A stretch of DNA of 64,000 bases from Candidatus Cloacimonadota bacterium. GTDB lineage: Bacteria; Cloacimonadota; Cloacimonadia; Cloacimonadales; Cloacimonadaceae. The translations under genes were made by a program, and so were the position numbers. The notes beneath the pieces are model-generated. The model made no database searches. It had not been told where the DNA came from and saw only the letters and a program-made list of their open reading frames with translations. Below are positions 26,156 through 35,070 of the stretch, one piece after another. The first letter of the stretch is position 1. Each line of letters starts with the position of its first letter. The DNA lies in assembly GCA_029781115.1 (NCBI GenBank), contig JAKOXG010000017.1, positions 53,639 to 117,638 of the forward strand. The letters are read 5' to 3'.

Positions 26156-26178
26156 AAAAACAAAGAGCTTCAGAGATG

Positions 26179-26224
26179 CACGTGCTTTTTGCAGCAATCC
26201 ACATGGTTCTTGGTTTTGGTCGCT
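26179..26224 (+). repeat. 46-bp direct repeat, unit 2
   Basis: Second copy of the unit at 25988-26033, with three substitutions and no gap. It leads directly into an R4 hairpin, GGTCGC-TATGGCAA-GCGACC. Confidence 0.8.
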
Positions 26225-26263
26225 ATGGCAAGCGACCCTACTGCGGCGGTATGGCAACCGCCG
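26219..26263. repeat. R4 hairpin pair, opposite orientation
   Basis: GGTCGC-TATGGCAA-GCGACC (26219-26238) and CGGCGG-TATGGCAA-CCGCCG (26244-26263). Both are perfect stems with the same 8-nt loop, the reverse complement of TTGCCATA. Confidence 0.75.
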
Positions 26264-26343
26264 GCTACCTACATACATTTTCATTGACTGATACCGCTCA
26301 CAATAAAAGATGGATACACAGCAAATCATAAGGAAGGCCAAAG

Positions 26344-27060
26344 ATGAATATAGAGAATCTCAGGAAGATAAAGACCCTGAAAGCCATAAAGTTATGGTAC
26401 AACAAAAAGGTGCACAGCAAGCACAGCTATGAGCTGCGTTATTGGCGTGAGCGTTACCGCAAGGAAGGCGGTCGCTTGGAAAATGACTTTTATGCAGAGT
26501 TGATGCTCAGCATTTCGGATGAGCCCAGCGATGCCTTTTTGCAGGATAAGGTGGTGGCGGATTTTGGTTGTGGCCCGCGGGGCAGTCTGGTTTGGGCCAA
26601 GAGTGCTTCTTTGCGCATTGGCATCGACGTCTTGGCGCAGCTTTATATCCAGAACTTCCCCACCGAGTATAGAAAGCATGACATGATCTATGTGACCAGC
26701 ACCGAGCGAAGCATCCCCATCCCGGATGAGTTTTGTGACGTGGTTTATTCGGTTAATTCGCTGGATCACGTGCGGGATTTGCTGCCCATGTGCAATGAGA
26801 TCCGGCGCATTCTCAAGCCGGGTGGCGAGATCATCGGCAGCTTCAATCTCAATCACAAGCCGGATTTGGCAGAACCGCAGACGATGAGCGAAAACATGCT
26901 GCGGAAGATGCTTTTCAGGGATTATGAGATCGTGCATTGGTGGGTCTCTGCGCCGGGGCCGCGGGAAGACCTCTACCGTCCGCTGTATGACCGGAAATTG
27001 ATCGACCCCAAGGGCGACGAAGCTTACCTTTGGGCGCGGGCAATCAAGCCAATGGCATAA
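26344..27060 (+). CDS. Class I SAM-dependent methyltransferase
   Basis: 238 aa. Motif I VVADFGCGPRGSL (near 73-85) binds the cofactor; FCDVVYSVNSLDHV and the post-motif IRRILKPGGEIIGSFNL are typical of the type-11/12 small-molecule branch. A basic N-terminus (KIKTLKAIKLWYNKKVHSKHSYELRYW) precedes the domain. No NPPY/DPPY, so a DNA base methylase is unlikely. Substrate unknown. First gene of a long + operon. Confidence 0.85.
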   Translation: MNIENLRKIKTLKAIKLWYNKKVHSKHSYELRYWRERYRKEGGRLENDFYAELMLSISDEPSDAFLQDKVVADFGCGPRGSLVWAKSASLRIGIDVLAQLYIQNFPTEYRKHDMIYVTSTERSIPIPDEFCDVVYSVNSLDHVRDLLPMCNEIRRILKPGGEIIGSFNLNHKPDLAEPQTMSENMLRKMLFRDYEIVHWWVSAPGPREDLYRPLYDRKLIDPKGDEAYLWARAIKPMA

Positions 27061-27118
27061 TAATCATTGACTTAAAACCGCATGTTAAAATTATGCACTT
27101 CACGATAGGATTTGTGAT

Positions 27119-27595
27119 ATGAAAGACAGATTGTTCACACCAGAAGCCGTGCGCATCGTAGATCACATGGACTCAAAGTCCCTGTGTCTGGAATTTATGT
27201 GCCAACTTTTGGTGGACGCCGGCAGCCTGGAGCTGGCGGATCGCTTTCTGGATGCCGTGAAAGGCAGAGAAGAGGTGATGAGCACAGGCATCGGCAAAGG
27301 TGTGGCTATTCCCCACGCTCGGGATGCCACGGTCAAAGAGCTGAAGATCGCTCTCTGCCTGATCCGCAGAGGTATCGACTTTGAATCTTTGGACAAGAAA
27401 CCGGTGAATCTGGTCTTTTTGACCGCTGTTCCCAGTGACGCAAATCGTGAATACATGAACGTTCTCAAGGGCCTGAGCGAATACCTCAGGCATGATGATA
27501 AACGGCTTCCGATGATGGAGGCGAAAGACGAAAAGGAGCTATTTGAATATGCCCGTCAGATCGAATCTCAGATACATCTTGCTGATAGCAATTAG
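27119..27595 (+). CDS. PTS fructose/nitrogen-type EIIA domain protein
   Basis: 158 aa single-domain EIIA of the PtsN class. The phosphorylated His is H66 in GKGVAIPHARDATV. LIRRGIDFESLDKKPVNLVFLTAVPSD and LKGLSEYLR follow as in the family. No EI, HPr, EIIB or EIIC gene is in the window, so it is probably regulatory rather than part of a sugar transporter. Its last 47 nt overlap the start of the next gene. Confidence 0.9.
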   Translation: MKDRLFTPEAVRIVDHMDSKSLCLEFMCQLLVDAGSLELADRFLDAVKGREEVMSTGIGKGVAIPHARDATVKELKIALCLIRRGIDFESLDKKPVNLVFLTAVPSDANREYMNVLKGLSEYLRHDDKRLPMMEAKDEKELFEYARQIESQIHLADSN

Positions 27596-28508
27596 CTTGT
27601 GGCTCAGCTTTGCGTGGGCTCAAAATGAAGATGCCGGATCCACAGGATTCAACAGCCTGAAAATATTGCATGGAGCGCGCTCCATGGCTATGGGACAGGC
27701 TTTGACAGGTGAAGCCAAAAACCCGGATGGCATGTTTTTCAACCCCGCTGCCATCATTGAGCTCGACAATCGAGAGATCGGAAGCACCTATTGCAACTAT
27801 TTTGTGGATACGCAAGGTGGTCAGATACGGGTGCTGCTGCCCAAAGACAAATTCACCGCCTGGGCTTTTGGCCTGCAATACATGAATATGGGCTCGTTTG
27901 AGCGCACGGAAGTGGATCAATTTGGCAATTTCATCGACGACTTGGGCACTTTTGGAGCTTACAACCTGATCGCCACTGCCAGCATGGCCAAGTTTATCAG
28001 CAACGCAATCGATGCCGGTGGCAGCTTGAAGGTGATCTATGATGTGCTGGATGAAAACTCGGCTGCGGCGGTGTTGCTGGATCTGGGCATCATCCATCAT
28101 CCCCACAATCCGAAGGTCAAGGTGGGAATCAGTCTGCGCAACTTGGGCTTGCAATTGAAATACTACACAGATAAACGGCACAAAGAAAGGCTACCCTTCA
28201 CCTTCGCCGCCGGAGGCAGTTACACCTTCACGGAGCGGCACAAAAGCGTGCTTGAGGTCAATAAAGCCACCGGTGAAAACTTTAACCTGCGCTTTGGGCA
28301 TGAGTATATGATCACGCCGGATTTTGCGCTCAGAGCCGGTTTCAGGTCAAATGCCGGAGATTGGAACAATGGCGGCGGCTGGGGCTGGAGTTCGGGACTT
28401 TCCCTGGGTGCCGGTTGGAAGTTTAAATCTTACAAAATCGATTATGCAGCCTCATCTTATGGGGATTTGGGTTTGGTCAATCAGATCACCCTCAGCTATT
28501 GTTTTTAA
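27549..28508 (+). CDS. PorV/PorQ (UPF0164)-family outer membrane protein
   Basis: 319 aa. A signal peptide (YILLIAISLWLSFAWAQ) is followed by LKILHGARSMAMGQALTGEAKNPDGMFFNPA, the diagnostic N-terminal block of PorV/PorQ-like barrels, and repeated amphipathic strands ending YKIDYAASSYGDLGLVNQITLSYCF. In type IX systems PorV shuttles C-terminal-domain cargo; here that is inference. ATG 27549 lies inside the EIIA gene with AAAGGAG 11 nt upstream, so the overlap is real. A TTG at 27543 is less likely. Confidence 0.85.
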   Translation: MPVRSNLRYILLIAISLWLSFAWAQNEDAGSTGFNSLKILHGARSMAMGQALTGEAKNPDGMFFNPAAIIELDNREIGSTYCNYFVDTQGGQIRVLLPKDKFTAWAFGLQYMNMGSFERTEVDQFGNFIDDLGTFGAYNLIATASMAKFISNAIDAGGSLKVIYDVLDENSAAAVLLDLGIIHHPHNPKVKVGISLRNLGLQLKYYTDKRHKERLPFTFAAGGSYTFTERHKSVLEVNKATGENFNLRFGHEYMITPDFALRAGFRSNAGDWNNGGGWGWSSGLSLGAGWKFKSYKIDYAASSYGDLGLVNQITLSYCF

Positions 28509-28531
28509 GGAAATTGGAACTAAAGAGAAAA

Positions 28532-30637
28532 TTGGAAAAACGAGACTTTTTACTTGAAATCGGGATGGAGGAACTGCCTCCCTCTCACTTTATGCCGGCC
28601 AGAGATTGGCTGCAAGCCAGCTTTGAGGCTTTTATCGGTGAAAATCGGCTCAGCTGTGACAAGCTCTTGGTGAGCGGCACGCCCCGAAGGTTTTTTGTGC
28701 TGGCTAAGGGAGTGCCCATCCTGCAGCCGGATATAGTTTTGGAGCGCACGGGGCCATCGGTGAATATCGCCTATAAAGATGGCGAGCTCACGCCCGCCGC
28801 TTTGGGTTTTTTGAAGAAAAACAATGCCACGCCTGCCGATGTGCAGGTGCAAAGCACGCCCCGAGGGGATTTTATCCATTTGAGCATCAAACAACCTGGC
28901 AAAGAAGCGCAGGAACTGCTCAAGGATTGGAGCCAAAGCCTGTTGGAGGCCATCCCCTTTGCCAAGAAGATGATCTGGGAATATAAAGACCTCAGCTTCT
29001 CAAGGCCGGTGCGCTGGCTCTGCGCCCTCTTTGGCGATGAGGTCTTGCAGCTGAAAAACCACGGCATCCCCTGCGGCAGGATCAGCTACGCAAGCCGTCA
29101 CCTGGGCTTGGATAAATCCTTTGAAATCCCGCAGCCAAGCGCATATCTGGATGTTTTGAAAGCAAACAGAGTGATGGCGGATCGCGATGAACGCCTGAAA
29201 ACGATACAACAGAGTCTGATAAACGTCTTTGAAGACAGACCCTTGCAGGTGATGCAGGATGACAGACTGGCGGAGATCGTGTGCGATCTGGTGGAATGGC
29301 CCACTGCGGTGGAAGCCTGTTTTGATGAGGATTATCTGGTGCTGCCGGAAAAGATCATCACCTCCACCATCAGTCAAAATCAAAGGTATTTTTCCGTGCT
29401 GGACACGCAGGGCAATTTCACCAATAGATTTGTCTTTATCTCCAATGGTGATCCGCTCAAGAGCGAGATCATCAGGCAGGGCAATGAAAAGGTGGTCAAT
29501 GCGCGTTTGGCGGATGCGCAGTGGTATTTCAATGAAGACAGCTCACGCCCCTTGGAAAGCTACGTTCCTGCACTGGAAGAAGTGGTTTTCCAGGCAGATT
29601 TGGGAACCATGGCTGCCAAAGTGAAGCGCATCGAGGCTCTTTGCGCCTGGATTTGTGGAGAGTTAGATCTCTCAGAACGGGAGGTACAGAAGGTTTTGCG
29701 CTGTGCCTACTTGGCCAAGGCGGATTTGGTGACCACCATGTTGGGCGAAAAGGAATTTACCAAGCTGCAAGGATATATCGGCATGCAATATGCCATGATC
29801 AGCGGCGAAAACAGCGAAGTGGCCACCGGCATCTGGGAACATTATGCGCCGCGGGGGCCAAACGACGCCCTGCCTGAAACGCTGTGCGGAGCCATCGTCT
29901 CGGTGGCGGACAAGCTGGATACCGTGTGCGGCATCATCCGCGCCGGTTTGCTGCCCACGGGTAGCGCAGACCCCTTTGCGCTCAGGCGTGCGGCCAACGG
30001 TGTGTGTCAGATTCTGCTCAAAAGAGGCTGGCATCTGCCTTTGGAAGACTTGATCGCCAAGAGTCAAGCCATTCTGGAAGCAGACATTGCAGCGGATAAG
30101 GAGCTGGACGAGAAAGCAGCTAACTTCTTTGTGCAGAGGGTGCAATGGCTCTTCAAGCAAGAGGGAATCGCCTTCGACGTGTTGGACAGCCTGGAACACT
30201 TGCAGCTTGCTGCGCCCATCCAATTGATGGAGGCCGCCTTGGCGCTCTCCAAGATCAGAGAAACAGAGGATTTCCATTCCCTGATCATCGGCTTCAAGCG
30301 TGCGGCAAATATCCTGGAAGGAAGTGCGGATTCAACCTACTCTTTGGATACCAAACTCTTTGTGCAAGAAGAGGAAAGGGCACTATATGAAAGCCTGAAA
30401 GAGCTGAGGGTAAAGCTTGACGGTGCCCTCAAAACAGATGCTTATGAGCCGGCACTGAAAGAATTGGTGCAGATCGGGCCGGCGATTGACCGCTTCTTTG
30501 ATGAGGTGTTGGTCAATTGTGAAGATGAAGCCTTGCGCCACAACCGCCATGCGTTGTTGAATGAGATCAAGAGCGAGTTTCTGAAGGTGGCGGATATATC
30601 GAAATTAGTAATAGACAATATAGAGGAAAACAAATGA
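28532..30637 (+). CDS. glyS: Glycyl-tRNA synthetase, beta subunit
   Basis: About 701 aa. Begins RDFLLEIGMEELPPSHF, the conserved start of GlyS, and ends with the DALR-like segment IDRFFDEVLVNCEDEALRHNRHALL. The HD-like middle and WPTAVEACFDEDYLVLPEKII are typical. No ATG fits: the choice is TTG 28532 (MEKRDFLL) or TTG 28514, which has AAGGA close upstream. The alpha subunit gene glyQ is not adjacent, which is unusual since glyQS are normally paired. It overlaps pta by 4 nt. Confidence 0.93.
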   Translation: MEKRDFLLEIGMEELPPSHFMPARDWLQASFEAFIGENRLSCDKLLVSGTPRRFFVLAKGVPILQPDIVLERTGPSVNIAYKDGELTPAALGFLKKNNATPADVQVQSTPRGDFIHLSIKQPGKEAQELLKDWSQSLLEAIPFAKKMIWEYKDLSFSRPVRWLCALFGDEVLQLKNHGIPCGRISYASRHLGLDKSFEIPQPSAYLDVLKANRVMADRDERLKTIQQSLINVFEDRPLQVMQDDRLAEIVCDLVEWPTAVEACFDEDYLVLPEKIITSTISQNQRYFSVLDTQGNFTNRFVFISNGDPLKSEIIRQGNEKVVNARLADAQWYFNEDSSRPLESYVPALEEVVFQADLGTMAAKVKRIEALCAWICGELDLSEREVQKVLRCAYLAKADLVTTMLGEKEFTKLQGYIGMQYAMISGENSEVATGIWEHYAPRGPNDALPETLCGAIVSVADKLDTVCGIIRAGLLPTGSADPFALRRAANGVCQILLKRGWHLPLEDLIAKSQAILEADIAADKELDEKAANFFVQRVQWLFKQEGIAFDVLDSLEHLQLAAPIQLMEAALALSKIRETEDFHSLIIGFKRAANILEGSADSTYSLDTKLFVQEEERALYESLKELRVKLDGALKTDAYEPALKELVQIGPAIDRFFDEVLVNCEDEALRHNRHALLNEIKSEFLKVADISKLVIDNIEENK

Positions 30638-31629
30638 AAAACTTTCTGAATGAAATCAAAGCACGTGCCATCGCAGCGAATGGCAGCATCGTGTTTCCCG
30701 AAAGTGGAGACGAAAGGGTGCTCAAGGCCGCCATGCGTTTGGCAGACGAGAAGATCGCCAAGGTCATCCTGGTGGGCGAACCCGAGACGGTGAAAGCTGC
30801 TCTGGGTGAATTGAATCCCCAATTTGAGGTGAGCAAACTTCAGATCCTCAAACCTGCTGATCATCCCAGCATAGGTCAATTTGCAGACTTCTTTTATGAG
30901 AAACGCAAGAAAAAAGGAGTTACTCCGGAATTAGCTGCCGAGACGGTGCTTAACGAGCCCTTTTTCGGTGCGCTGTTGGTGCAATTTGGCTTTGCGGATG
31001 CCATGATCGCCGGTGCGGTGAATACCACGGGCGATGTGCTGAAGTCCGCTCTGCAGGTCATCGGCGTGAAAGCAGGATTGAAGACAGTTTCCAGCACCTT
31101 CATCATGGTGATTCCAAACTACAAGGGCAAGACAGGCTTCTTCAGCTTTGCGGATTGTGCCGTGGTGCCGGATCCCACCGAGGAACAACTGGCAGATATC
31201 GCCATCAGCACCGCTGCCACACACAAGGCCATCCTCAATGAGGAGCCCAAGGTGGCGCGGCTTTCCTTCTCCACGCACGGAAGCGCCAAGCACGAACTGG
31301 TGGATAAGGTTCTGGCCGCCAAAGACATCCTCAAAGAGAGGAAGGTGGATTTTGTCTATGACGGTGAGCTGCAATTGGATAGCGCCATCGTGCCATCCGT
31401 AGCCGCATCAAAGGCGCCAGGCAGCCCCTTGAAAGGCGAGGCAAATGTGCTCATCTTCCCGGATCTGCAAAGCGGAAATATAGGTTATAAACTCACGCAG
31501 AGACTGGCCGGTGCAGAGGCGATCGGGCCGCTGATCCAAGGTTTGGCCAAGCCGGTGTGCGACCTTTCCCGCGGCACCAGCACCGAAGTGATCTTCAATA
31601 CGGCTATGCTCGTGTTGCTGATGAAATGA
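30634..31629 (+). CDS. pta: Phosphate acetyltransferase
   Basis: 331 aa, the single-domain Pta/Ptb type. It interconverts acetyl-CoA and acetyl phosphate. IVFPESGDERVLKAA (near 19-33), GAVNTTGDVLKSALQVIG, and the C-terminal VLIFPDLQSGNIGYKLTQRLAGAEAIGP and DLSRGTSTEVIFNTA are the family's landmarks. No ackA nearby. Translationally coupled to glyS (ATGA). Confidence 0.95.
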   Translation: MKNFLNEIKARAIAANGSIVFPESGDERVLKAAMRLADEKIAKVILVGEPETVKAALGELNPQFEVSKLQILKPADHPSIGQFADFFYEKRKKKGVTPELAAETVLNEPFFGALLVQFGFADAMIAGAVNTTGDVLKSALQVIGVKAGLKTVSSTFIMVIPNYKGKTGFFSFADCAVVPDPTEEQLADIAISTAATHKAILNEEPKVARLSFSTHGSAKHELVDKVLAAKDILKERKVDFVYDGELQLDSAIVPSVAASKAPGSPLKGEANVLIFPDLQSGNIGYKLTQRLAGAEAIGPLIQGLAKPVCDLSRGTSTEVIFNTAMLVLLMK

Positions 31630-31666
31630 TTTTAATAAAATAAGATACATAAGGAGATTAGCTGAA

Positions 31667-32869
31667 ATGGCAATCAAACTTGCAAACAGGATTCTGGTGG
31701 TGAAACCTTCAGCCACCATTGCGATCAGTACCCGCGCCAAGGAAATGATGGCTGCCGGTATTGATGTGGTCAACTTTGGTGTGGGAGAACCGGACTTCAA
31801 TACCCCGGACTACATCAAGAACGCCGCTCACAAAGCTTTGGATGACAACTTCACACGTTACACGGCCAATCCCGGCATCATTGAGCTGCGTGAGGCTATC
31901 TGTGCCAAATTTGAGCGTGAAAACGGACTCAAATACAAGCCTAATCAGATACTCGTCTCAGCAGGCGCCAAGGCTTCCATCCTCACCGTCCTCATGGCGG
32001 TGTGCGATGTGGGAGACCAAGTGCTGGTGCCCTCTCCCTACTGGGTGAGCTATCCGGATCAGGTGAAACTGGTCAATGCCGAAATGGTGGTTATTCCCAG
32101 CACCGTGGAACAGGAATTCAAGATCTCAGCCGCAGCACTGAGGAAAGCCTGCCAGGAAAGCCCCAGCGCCAAAGTTCTCATACTTAATTCACCCAGCAAC
32201 CCCTCGGGAACCGTGTATAGCAGAGAAGAATTGATAGAAATCGCCAAGATCTGCATCGAATACAACCTGCTGGTGATCTCGGACGAGATCTATGAACGCC
32301 TGGTGTATGATGATACCGAACATGTGTCCATCGCCAGCGTGCTGCCTGAAATGTATGAGCGCACCGTGGTGATCAATGGAGTATCCAAAGCTTACGCCAT
32401 GACCGGCTGGAGAATGGGATACGCTGCAGGTCCGGCACATATCATCGGCGCAGCCAGCAGAGTGCAGGCACACGCCACCTCCGGCATCAACTCCATCACG
32501 CAAAAAGCAAGCGTCGTCGCTCTCAATGAAGAAGACGACTCCATCGAGAAGATGAGACAGGAATTTCAAGAGCGCAGAAACTTCCTCTGCGGCGAATTGA
32601 GCAAAATACCGCACGTCTCTCTCTTCAAGCCCAAAGGCGCATTTTACGTATTCCCGGATATATCCTGGTATCTGGAAAATAACAATAAAGGCATCAAGGA
32701 TTGCGGTGAATTCTGCAGCCTGATGCTGGAAACCTACCATGTGGCATTGGTGTCCGGTGCAGCCTTCGGAGTGGATACCGCCGTGAGATTCTCCTATGCC
32801 AACAGCATGGAAAACCTGCAAAAAGGAGCTCAACGCTTTGCAAAATGCCTTGAGGACCTCCGCTCCTGA
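31667..32869 (+). CDS. Aspartate aminotransferase (class I/II, AspB type)
   Basis: 400 aa, PLP fold type I. NSPSNPSGTVYSREEL, ISDEIYERLVYDD and the PLP Lys in VNGVSKAYAMTGWRMGY are intact, as is the substrate-binding Arg in VRFSYANS. N-terminus LANRILVVKPSATIAISTRAKEM is typical of the Igamma subgroup (aspartate/prephenate). ATG with AAGGAG. Confidence 0.94.
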   Translation: MAIKLANRILVVKPSATIAISTRAKEMMAAGIDVVNFGVGEPDFNTPDYIKNAAHKALDDNFTRYTANPGIIELREAICAKFERENGLKYKPNQILVSAGAKASILTVLMAVCDVGDQVLVPSPYWVSYPDQVKLVNAEMVVIPSTVEQEFKISAAALRKACQESPSAKVLILNSPSNPSGTVYSREELIEIAKICIEYNLLVISDEIYERLVYDDTEHVSIASVLPEMYERTVVINGVSKAYAMTGWRMGYAAGPAHIIGAASRVQAHATSGINSITQKASVVALNEEDDSIEKMRQEFQERRNFLCGELSKIPHVSLFKPKGAFYVFPDISWYLENNNKGIKDCGEFCSLMLETYHVALVSGAAFGVDTAVRFSYANSMENLQKGAQRFAKCLEDLRS

Positions 32870-32888
32870 TATAACAAGGTAGGACAAA

Positions 32889-33164
32889 ATGAGTGATATG
32901 AACAACCGCATCCGTGAACTGATGGACTCGCGCCGTAAAAAGCAGAGCAACTGGCCCAGGCTCGTCATCATGGTCATCATCCTGATAGCTCTCATCGTGG
33001 GCATAAGCATGCTCAACAAAGCCGCTGAACAGGGCGGCTTGTTCCAAGGCGCTGTGTATCAAGACAGCACAGCCGTGCAGGATAGCACAGCTTTGCAAGA
33101 TACCCCCGGAACAGATGCTCAACGGATAACTCCGGTAACTCCAGAACAAACGGAGACGCCATGA
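32889..33164 (+). CDS. Small single-span membrane protein (unknown)
   Basis: 91 aa. A basic N-terminus (RIRELMDSRRKKQSNWPR) is followed by one hydrophobic helix (LVIMVIILIALIVGISML, about 26-43) and a Gln/Asp/Thr-rich tail with a small repeat (DSTAVQDSTALQD). Cytoplasm-in topology is expected. The stop overlaps the start of the PfkB gene (ATGA), so it is translated within the operon. No family recognised. Confidence 0.7.
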   Translation: MSDMNNRIRELMDSRRKKQSNWPRLVIMVIILIALIVGISMLNKAAEQGGLFQGAVYQDSTAVQDSTALQDTPGTDAQRITPVTPEQTETP

Positions 33165-34054
33165 GCCTGGTAATCGTGGGCTCATTGGCCTTGGATTCGA
33201 TCAGCACCAAAGCGGGCAGCGTCAAAGATGCTCTGGGAGGCTCGGCCTTCTATGCGTCTATTGCCGCCTCCTACTTTCATCAAGCCAGCATTGTGGGAGT
33301 GGTCGGAGACGACTACCCCCAAGCGGGGATAGACCTGCTCAAAAAGCACAAGGTGAACCTGGAGGGATTGGAGACCGTGAGCGGAAAGACCTTCCGCTGG
33401 AGTGGAAAATACGAGGAGTGGAACCAAGCGGATACGCTCAATACCGAACTCAACGTGTTTGCAAACTTCAATCCCATCCTGCCCTCTTCCTACCGCAACC
33501 CAAAGAACCTGCTGCTGGGAAACATCCATCCCAGCCTGCAATTGCAGGTCTTGGAACAGGTGGAAAGCTACAACTGCGTGGCCTGCGATACGATGAACTA
33601 TTGGATCACAGGCGAACATCAGACGCTCAGCCAGGTGATCCGCAAGATGGATGTGGTGTTTATGAACGAAGAAGAGGTCTGTCAATACACTGGCTGTGAC
33701 AATATCTTCAAGGCTGGCAGAGAAATCCTGGATATGGGCGTGAAGCTGATCGTGATCAAACGCGGCGAATATGGCAGCGTCTGCATCTGTAAGGATTATA
33801 TGGTATTTATGGCTGCCTACCCGATCGAAGGTGTGGTGGATCCCACCGGAGCGGGAGATTGCTTTGCCGGCGGCTTTATGGGCTATCTGGCTTCAAAGCC
33901 AAAACCAAATAAACAAGACATCCGTGAAGCCGCACTCGCAGGAACCGTGGCGGCTGCACTCAATGTGTCTGACTTTAGCGTAAACGGCATCGCCAACGTG
34001 GATAAACAGGTGATAGATGCCAAAATCAAGCAATTGAGGGATTGGACATCATGA
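33161..34054 (+). CDS. PfkB-family carbohydrate/nucleoside kinase
   Basis: 297 aa. The PfkB signature 2, DPTGAGDCFAGGFMGYL, is near 226-242 with catalytic Asp in GAGD. GGSAFYASIAASYF is the N-terminal substrate lid region and VKLIVIKRGEYG precedes the nucleotide site. The substrate is not evident; sequence style is that of the adenosine/ribokinase-like group. Coupled by 4-nt overlaps to both neighbours, including purM. Confidence 0.9.
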   Translation: MSLVIVGSLALDSISTKAGSVKDALGGSAFYASIAASYFHQASIVGVVGDDYPQAGIDLLKKHKVNLEGLETVSGKTFRWSGKYEEWNQADTLNTELNVFANFNPILPSSYRNPKNLLLGNIHPSLQLQVLEQVESYNCVACDTMNYWITGEHQTLSQVIRKMDVVFMNEEEVCQYTGCDNIFKAGREILDMGVKLIVIKRGEYGSVCICKDYMVFMAAYPIEGVVDPTGAGDCFAGGFMGYLASKPKPNKQDIREAALAGTVAAALNVSDFSVNGIANVDKQVIDAKIKQLRDWTS

Positions 34055-35070
34055 ACTACAAAGAATCCGGCGTAAATGTGGAAGCAGGCGAACAAGCCGT
34101 GAAAGACATCAAAGACCTGGTGCGCAAAAGCTATAACAAGAACGTGCTGAGCGAACTGGGGAGCTTTGGTGGCTTGTTTGCCCTGGACCTCGAACAGCAC
34201 CAAAACCCCGTCCTTGTCTCCAGCACCGATGGAGTGGGCACAAAGCTGCTTGTAGCCATCAAAGCAGGCATCTACGATACCGTGGGACAAGACTTGGTAA
34301 ACCACTGCGTAAACGACATCTTGGTGCAGGGTGCGCATCCGCTCTTCTTCTTGGACTATATTGGTTTGGCCAGGATGGACAGAGAGATCGTGTATCAGAT
34401 CATCAAAGGAATGACGCAAGCTTGCATGGAGAACGGTTGCGCCCTCATCGGTGGTGAAATGGCTGAGATGCCCGGCATCTATCAGGAACCGGATTTTGAC
34501 CTCGTGGGAACCATCGTGGGAGTGGTAGACCGACACCTCATCCTGCCCGGAAGCCGGATCCGAGAACACGACGTGCTCATCGGCATCCCCTCCACAGGAC
34601 TGCATACCAACGGCTATTCCCTGGCCAGAGCTATCGTGTTTGACAAGCTGGGCTTGGCCGTGGATGCCTATGTGCCGGAACTTCAATGCACCGTGGCAGA
34701 TGCCCTTTTGAGCATCCACAAAAGCTATCTGAAAGAGCTTGCACCCTTCCTGGAAGATGAGGCTCTCCATGGCTTGGCACATATCACCGGCGGCGGCATC
34801 CCGGGAAACCTCAAACGTATCATCCCCTCAGGCTTTTCCGCCTACGTGAGCTATCCCAGCAGAGAGATTCCACCACTCTTTAAGTGGTTACAGGAATCCG
34901 GCGGCATCAGCACTGACGAGATGCGCAAGGCCTTCAACCTGGGCGTGGGAATGATCGCCATCGTGGATGAAAGCCTGGCCGAAAGGCTGATCCGGGAAAC
35001 TGGCGGCTTTATGATGGGCGAGATCGTGTGCGCCAGAGACAACGATGCTCCGGTTGAATTTATATCCTAA
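34051..35070 (+). CDS. purM: Phosphoribosylformylglycinamidine cyclo-ligase (AIR synthetase)
   Basis: 339 aa. Fifth step of purine synthesis: FGAM to AIR with ATP. MNYKESGVNVEAGEQAV is the classic start. SSTDGVGTKL (near 58-67), NDILVQGAHPLFFLDY and GGEMAEMPGIY are the catalytic blocks, and HITGGGIPGNLKRI is in the C-terminal half. I use ATG 34051, which overlaps the kinase stop (ATGA) with GAGGG upstream, not the TTG nine bases earlier. Confidence 0.97.
   Translation: MNYKESGVNVEAGEQAVKDIKDLVRKSYNKNVLSELGSFGGLFALDLEQHQNPVLVSSTDGVGTKLLVAIKAGIYDTVGQDLVNHCVNDILVQGAHPLFFLDYIGLARMDREIVYQIIKGMTQACMENGCALIGGEMAEMPGIYQEPDFDLVGTIVGVVDRHLILPGSRIREHDVLIGIPSTGLHTNGYSLARAIVFDKLGLAVDAYVPELQCTVADALLSIHKSYLKELAPFLEDEALHGLAHITGGGIPGNLKRIIPSGFSAYVSYPSREIPPLFKWLQESGGISTDEMRKAFNLGVGMIAIVDESLAERLIRETGGFMMGEIVCARDNDAPVEFIS

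Larger units (their letters stand above)
25347..26343. other. Repeat-rich intergenic region
   Basis: About 1 kb without a convincing gene. It holds, in order: the terminator above, R1 copy 3 (inverted), R5 short repeats, two 46-bp direct repeats and R4 hairpins. Short open frames here are of low complexity or overlap the repeats. The + operon starting at 26344 must have its promoter in the last part, but I see no clear one. Confidence 0.55.

Noticed and set aside
24769..27060. Restriction-modification pair: nuclease-like gene plus methyltransferase
   Set aside because: The methyltransferase is 1 kb away and belongs to the small-molecule type; no NPPY/DPPY motif or target-recognition domain is visible.
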